Below are positions 6,574 through 9,970 of a stretch of DNA of 9,970 nt, one piece after another. Made by a program: the position numbers and the translations under genes. The first letter of the stretch is position 1, and every line of letters starts with the position of its first letter. Source of the DNA: Candidatus Eiseniibacteriota bacterium (GTDB lineage Bacteria; JAFGKV01); NCBI GenBank assembly GCA_025453925.1, contig JALOPK010000097.1, forward strand, positions 1 through 9,970. The letters are read 5' to 3'. The notes under the pieces were generated by a model. It made no database searches. It was not told the DNA's origin and worked only from the letters and a program-made list of their open reading frames with translations.

Positions 6574-6606
6574 ATGGGTGCCGTCACCCCTGCCCGGCCG
6601 CCGTGA
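6574..6606 (+). CDS. Tiny leader ORF (10 codons) ending Pro-Pro-stop
   Basis: AAAGGAG at 6561-6567 is a near-perfect ribosome binding site six bases before ATG 6574. The frame encodes MGAVTPARPP and stops at 6604-6606, 78 bases before the next gene. Two five-bp hairpins overlap it: GGGTG/CACCC at 6576-6589 and CGTGA/TCACG at 6602-6617. The strong start signal is real, but such a short frame may be chance. Confidence 0.2.
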   Translation: MGAVTPARPP

Positions 6607-6683
6607 TCGGCGTCACGAGAGTCGGTTGTCGCTCAGCAGAGGGTCATTCCGGTACAGGCTTTCACAAGGAGGATCCCAAGATC

Positions 6684-8876
6684 ATGCGCAGATTGACCAG
6701 CCTTCGTTGGGCCTTCCTGGCCGTCGTTGCACTCGTTTCGTCAGTGAGCGGTCAGACGCTCCTGAACGAGGGCTTTGCCACCTACCCGCCCACGGGGTGG
6801 ACCGAAGCCAAGGGGCTCATTGGCAACCCCACTACTCTCACCGGGACGAGTTCCAGTTGGACAGCAGACGGGTTCGGAAACGTCGGGACCACAGGGTCGG
6901 CGCGCTTGAACATCTGGAGCACCTCGACAAATGACTGGATGTTCACGCCACAGATCGACCTCGGCTCCGGCGGCAGCAACACGCTCGAGTTCGACCTTGC
7001 CTACACGCCATACAGCACCACGGTCCCGGCGACCATGGGGCCTGATGACAAGTTCATCGTGGTGATCTCGACCGATGGCGGGACCACGTGGAACCTGACC
7101 AACGCGCTCCGATCCTGGGATAGCACGACACCCATCTCGAATACCGGCGATCACATCGTCATCAGCCTCGCGGCATACACCGGTGTGATCAAGCTGGGGT
7201 TCTATGGCGAGTCGACCGTGAGCAACGTGGACAACAACGTCTACGTCGACAATGTCTGGGTCGGGAATCCCGCGGCGCCGCCTGGCTGCACGACTCCGAT
7301 CTCCCCGGTGGACGGGGCAACGGGTGTGCTCGCCCCGAACGGCACGCTGCAGTGGGGCGGCGTGGGCGGAGCGACGGGATACTACCTGTACTTCGGCACC
7401 GACGGCGGTGGAGTCACGCCCCCGACGAACATCGTGAACGGGACTGATGTCGGCAACGTCACGAGCTATGCCTACTCGGGCGTCGCCTTCTCGACGACGC
7501 ACTACTGGCAGATCATTCCGTACAACGGCTATGGCGCGGCCTCCGGCTGCGATATCTGGGACTTCACCACCATCAGTGATCCCAACTGGGGCAGCGGCGG
7601 CGGCTACTACTTCGCCAACTCGCTGGCCACCGATGCGCCGTCCCATCCCATGTACAACTGGGTGGATATCAGCGCTGCGGGGACGTACGTGGACGTCACG
7701 TCGGCGAATGTCGGCGCTGACGGCGAGGATGGAGTTCTCGCCGATGACGACTGGGTGGGTCCGTATGACTTCGGGTTCACATTCCCCTTCATGGGCCAAA
7801 ACTACACCCAGTTCTGCATCTGCTCGAACGGGAAGATCTACTTGGGTGCCATTCCTGCGGGAACAGGGGAGAGCATCTACTCCGGAGCCATGGGAACCGG
7901 TGCGACGATCCGGCCCGCAGTGTACTGGATGGGCCAGGATCTCAACCCCCAAGATCCGGACGTGACGGATCGGGCCGTGATCTACGGCGGAGGCGGGGGG
8001 GGCATGGTGGTGACATTCTGGCACTGCCCAGACTACAATACCGCAGTGGAGGCTACGGACCACTTCACCGCGCAGGTCATCTTCTTTCCAAATGGCAACG
8101 TCAAGTTCCAATACAACGAAGACGAGCTGGGGTCGACCTTCAACTACACCTCGGAGTCCCACGTGGTGGGTATCATTGACACTACCGGCACGAACTACCT
8201 CGAGTACCGGCGATTGACCGGGGCGACGGTGAACACCGCGGGGCCATTGTTCGGCTCGAACCTCGCCGTCATGTTCGGGACCGATCAGACGCAGATCCCG
8301 GTCGAGCTGGCGAGCTTCACCGGGGTTGGTGGGCAAGGGTATGCCATTCTCCGATGGGAGACAGCGACGGAGCACGAGAACCTCGGCTACTACCTGCTGC
8401 GGAAAACAGCGGGAGGAGAGGTCTTCACGAGGGTCAACGAGGAGCTGGTTCCGGGCGCGGGCACAACGTTGGCGCCGCACGTGTACGAGTACGGGGACGA
8501 AGACCTCACGGCCGGCACCTACTCGTACAAGCTGGTGGACGTGAGCTTCGACGGTGCGACGGCAGAGCATGGGCCGATCACCGTGGCGGTGGGAGAAGGG
8601 CTGCCGGTGGCCTACGCGATCCAGGCGAAGAGCGGGGATCCCGTGGAGTTCCGGCTCTCCCTGCCCGCACAGACTCAGGTCAGCCTCACGGTCTACGACA
8701 TGGCGGGCCACGAGGTGTGGACCTTGGGCCGCGACCGCATGGAAGCGGGCGTCTACACCGTGGCGTGGCCCGGCCTGACGGCCGGCGGAAACCGCGCTTC
8801 ATCGAGCACCTACGTGTATCGGGTACGGTGCGGTGAAGCATTCGTGCAGACGGGCAAGGTGGTGCTGCTGAGGTAG
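6684..8876 (+). CDS. Multidomain surface protein: choice-of-anchor J-like, two Fn3-like modules, C-terminal sorting domain (730 aa)
   Basis: The start at 6684 follows AAGGAGGA (GGAGG at 6668-6672, eleven bases away) and gives a signal peptide cleaved near VSG/QTLLNE (residue 23). Residues 24-197 resemble the cleaved-adhesin / choice-of-anchor J fold, opening with the typical LNEGFATYPPTGW. Residues 202-295 are Fn3-like (TPISPVDGATGV, HYWQIIPYNG). Residues 299-530 form a beta-rich domain with the acidic GEDGVLADDDWVGPYDFGF and an FPF-x-G-x-x-Y-T-x-F-x-x-x-S-N-G pattern, recurrent in such surface proteins. Residues 537-635 are Fn3-like (RWETATEHENLGYYLLR, VPGAGTTL). The end, from about residue 650, is a FlgD-like/type IX-style sorting domain (VYDMAGHEV, then STYVYRV and KVVLLR). 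No enzyme motif is seen; a structural, adhesive or substrate-binding role on the cell surface is inferred. It is followed by a terminator. Confidence 0.9.
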   Translation: MRRLTSLRWAFLAVVALVSSVSGQTLLNEGFATYPPTGWTEAKGLIGNPTTLTGTSSSWTADGFGNVGTTGSARLNIWSTSTNDWMFTPQIDLGSGGSNTLEFDLAYTPYSTTVPATMGPDDKFIVVISTDGGTTWNLTNALRSWDSTTPISNTGDHIVISLAAYTGVIKLGFYGESTVSNVDNNVYVDNVWVGNPAAPPGCTTPISPVDGATGVLAPNGTLQWGGVGGATGYYLYFGTDGGGVTPPTNIVNGTDVGNVTSYAYSGVAFSTTHYWQIIPYNGYGAASGCDIWDFTTISDPNWGSGGGYYFANSLATDAPSHPMYNWVDISAAGTYVDVTSANVGADGEDGVLADDDWVGPYDFGFTFPFMGQNYTQFCICSNGKIYLGAIPAGTGESIYSGAMGTGATIRPAVYWMGQDLNPQDPDVTDRAVIYGGGGGGMVVTFWHCPDYNTAVEATDHFTAQVIFFPNGNVKFQYNEDELGSTFNYTSESHVVGIIDTTGTNYLEYRRLTGATVNTAGPLFGSNLAVMFGTDQTQIPVELASFTGVGGQGYAILRWETATEHENLGYYLLRKTAGGEVFTRVNEELVPGAGTTLAPHVYEYGDEDLTAGTYSYKLVDVSFDGATAEHGPITVAVGEGLPVAYAIQAKSGDPVEFRLSLPAQTQVSLTVYDMAGHEVWTLGRDRMEAGVYTVAWPGLTAGGNRASSSTYVYRVRCGEAFVQTGKVVLLR

Positions 8877-8899
8877 CGCGAGCCGAGCCGTAGACAATC

Positions 8900-8940
8900 C
8901 GAGGCGGCACCCTCCGGAGGGGTGTCGCCTCGTGTGTGTT
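8900..8940 (+). terminator. Intrinsic terminator after the 730-aa surface protein gene
   Basis: A 13-bp stem (8900-8912 with 8920-8932) has one G-U pair and a seven-base loop. It starts 24 bases after the TAG stop and is followed by a T-rich TGTGTGTT. The tail is weaker than a full T-tract but the stem is strong. Confidence 0.75.
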
Positions 8941-9123
8941 CGGTCGCGGCGTAAGGCTCCGGCCATGCGCGCGCAGGCACGGAGTACCCCCCTCGATCGC
9001 CACCACGCTCGTTGTGCCTCTGGAGGTACACGTTCCAGCGTGTCCGCCGCACCGTCGGCCTCGACCGGCATGCCAGGGCATCGGAGATGGGCAACCGCCG
9101 GCTGACCTTCCAGCGCGGAATGG

Positions 9124-9152
9124 TTGCCGGTCGCGGTGTGTCTGACTAAACT
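9124..9152 (+). promoter_or_regulatory. Possible promoter of the DUF72 gene
   Basis: TTGCCG (9124-9129) and TAAACT (9147-9152) are separated by exactly 17 bases. The -10 matches consensus at four of six positions and the -35 at four of six. Transcription would begin near 9159, leaving a leader of about 30 bases. The rest of the gap (8941-9123) shows nothing recognisable. Confidence 0.35.
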
Positions 9153-9187
9153 TCCCATGAAGACTTACCGAACCAGGGGCCAGGATC

Positions 9188-9970
9188 ATGGATGCTTCGT
9201 CGAATGAGCTGAGGATTGGAACATCTGGCTACAGCTTCAAGGACTGGCGCGGGCCGTTCTATCCCCCCGACCTGCCCGAGCACAAGATGCTCGACTACTA
9301 CGTCGGTTTCTTCGACTGCGTCGAGATCAACAGCAGCTACTACCGAATACTGTCGCCGTCGGCCTTCACCAGAATCGCCGATCGGACGCCCGAGGGTTTC
9401 ACCTTCACGGTGAAGCTGCACCGCAGCATCACCCACGACCGCACCGGGCTTCTGGCCAATATCGGGGCGTTTCGCACGTCCGTGGCCCCATTGCGGGATC
9501 GCGGCAAGCTGGCAGGGCTTCTGGCTCAGTTCCCCTGGTCGTTCCAGAACACGAAGGAGAACAGGGATCATATCATGATGCTGCGGCAGCACTTTCGGGA
9601 TACGAGCCTCTTCGTCGAGTTCCGCAACGCAGGGTGGGCGGGGCCGGGTGTGCTGGGGTTCCTGGAAGCCAACGGGCTCCACTTCTGTTCGGTGGATGAG
9701 CCCGACCTTCCCGGCCTCATGCCTTCCGAAGCGTTTCTCACGGGGGACAAAGGGTACATCCGTTTTCACGGGCGGAACGCGGCAACCTGGTGGGGCGGCG
9801 GAGCCGAGGAGCGATACCACTACGCGTACAAGAAGGAGGAGTTGCTCCCGTGGGCGGACCGGGTGAACAAGCTGCGCCAGCGGGCGGCAAAGATTTACGT
9901 ATTCTTCAATAACTGCCACGCCGGGCATGCGGCCCGGAACGCATTGCTAATGAAGCGTCTCCTCGGCCTC
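9188..9970 (+). CDS. DUF72 (YecE-like) TIM-barrel family protein, 3' end outside window
   Basis: The frame is open from ATG 9188 to the window end, 261 residues with no stop. DUF72 hallmarks appear in order: RIGTSGYSFKDWRGPFYP (residues 9-26), VEINSSYYR (45-53), FTVKLHRSITH (73-83), LLAQFPWSF (111-119), VEFRNAGW (143-150), YIRFHGRN (190-197) and VFFNNCHAGHAARNA (238-252). The family, which includes E. coli YecE, adopts a TIM-barrel fold; its reaction is not established. Members are usually about 240-290 residues, so nearly the whole protein is present. It has no signal peptide and is probably cytoplasmic. The ribosome binding site is modest (AGGATC just before the ATG); an ATG at 9157 is in another frame. 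It lies beyond a terminator, so it is a separate transcription unit. Confidence 0.92.
   Translation, partial: MDASSNELRIGTSGYSFKDWRGPFYPPDLPEHKMLDYYVGFFDCVEINSSYYRILSPSAFTRIADRTPEGFTFTVKLHRSITHDRTGLLANIGAFRTSVAPLRDRGKLAGLLAQFPWSFQNTKENRDHIMMLRQHFRDTSLFVEFRNAGWAGPGVLGFLEANGLHFCSVDEPDLPGLMPSEAFLTGDKGYIRFHGRNAATWWGGGAEERYHYAYKKEELLPWADRVNKLRQRAAKIYVFFNNCHAGHAARNALLMKRLLGL

Larger units (their letters stand above)
6172..6683. other. Divergent intergenic region between two exported-protein genes
   Basis: About 510 bases separate the starts of the minus-strand FG-GAP gene and the plus-strand 730-aa gene. The frame of the latter is open back to 6204, but this extension is Arg/Pro/Gly-rich, has no ribosome binding site and would bury a clear signal peptide, so it is not coding. 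The region holds a possible promoter (6442-6471) and a tiny leader ORF (6574-6606), and is otherwise featureless to my reading. Confidence 0.5.

Noticed and set aside
6204-6683. N-terminal extension of the 730-aa protein
   Set aside because: It has no ribosome binding site, is low-complexity and Arg/Pro-rich, and would bury a clear signal peptide beginning at 6684.
6741-8711. Very long minus-strand open frame (656 codons) opposite the surface protein gene
   Set aside because: Its translation is His/Arg/Val-rich with no domain logic, and the plus strand encodes recognisable domains throughout. This is a usual mirror effect of GC-rich codon bias.
1-9970. CRISPR array, tRNA, rRNA, or defence/biosynthetic cluster
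   Set aside because: No regularly spaced repeats, tRNA T-loop signature with matching acceptor arms, rRNA-like sequence or system hallmark genes were found on either strand by reading.

Overview
The window is GC-rich bacterial DNA. It carries several exported proteins with beta-rich modules. Two of them (2205-3455 and 6684-8876) end in the same pair of modules: a fibronectin-III-like domain, then a FlgD-like / type IX-style C-terminal sorting domain containing VYDMAGHEV. Such proteins are typical of FCB-superphylum and related candidate phyla (Eisenbacteria, Krumholzibacteria, Latescibacteria, WOR-3 and similar), often known only from metagenomes. This lineage suggestion is inference from protein style; there is no rRNA or other marker gene here.

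Layout, left to right. (a) 1-1664: the 3' end of one gene and a complete second gene joined by an ATGA overlap. Both look like repetitive beta-propeller-type proteins, and the second has a signal peptide. A 38-codon ORF starts at a second ATGA overlap. (b) 1778-2190: no convincing gene. (c) 2205-3455: an exported protein with a Cys-rich N-terminal domain and the shared C-terminal modules, closed by a strong UUCG-loop terminator. (d) 3778-4863: a cytoplasmic winged-helix plus ferredoxin protein with an unusual seven-cysteine cluster. (e) 4864-5533: a gene-poor stretch with a run of small hairpins and an isolated AT-rich 10+10 bp palindrome. (f) 5534-6160, minus strand: an exported FG-GAP/VCBS protein that appears internally deleted and interrupted by an in-frame TAG. 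(g) 6172-6683: a divergent intergenic region with a possible promoter and a tiny leader ORF. (h) 6684-8876: a 730-residue multidomain surface protein, closed by a second strong terminator. (i) 9188-9970: a DUF72 (YecE-like) protein running off the window end.

The exported proteins probably share one secretion and surface-attachment route, since two carry the same terminal sorting module. The ferredoxin and DUF72 genes look like independent transcription units, each set off by terminators or intergenic DNA. I saw no CRISPR array, tRNA, rRNA, intact insertion sequence or recognisable defence system. The most unusual items are the decayed FG-GAP gene, the orphan AT-rich palindrome, the cysteine cluster and the structured gap after the ferredoxin gene.
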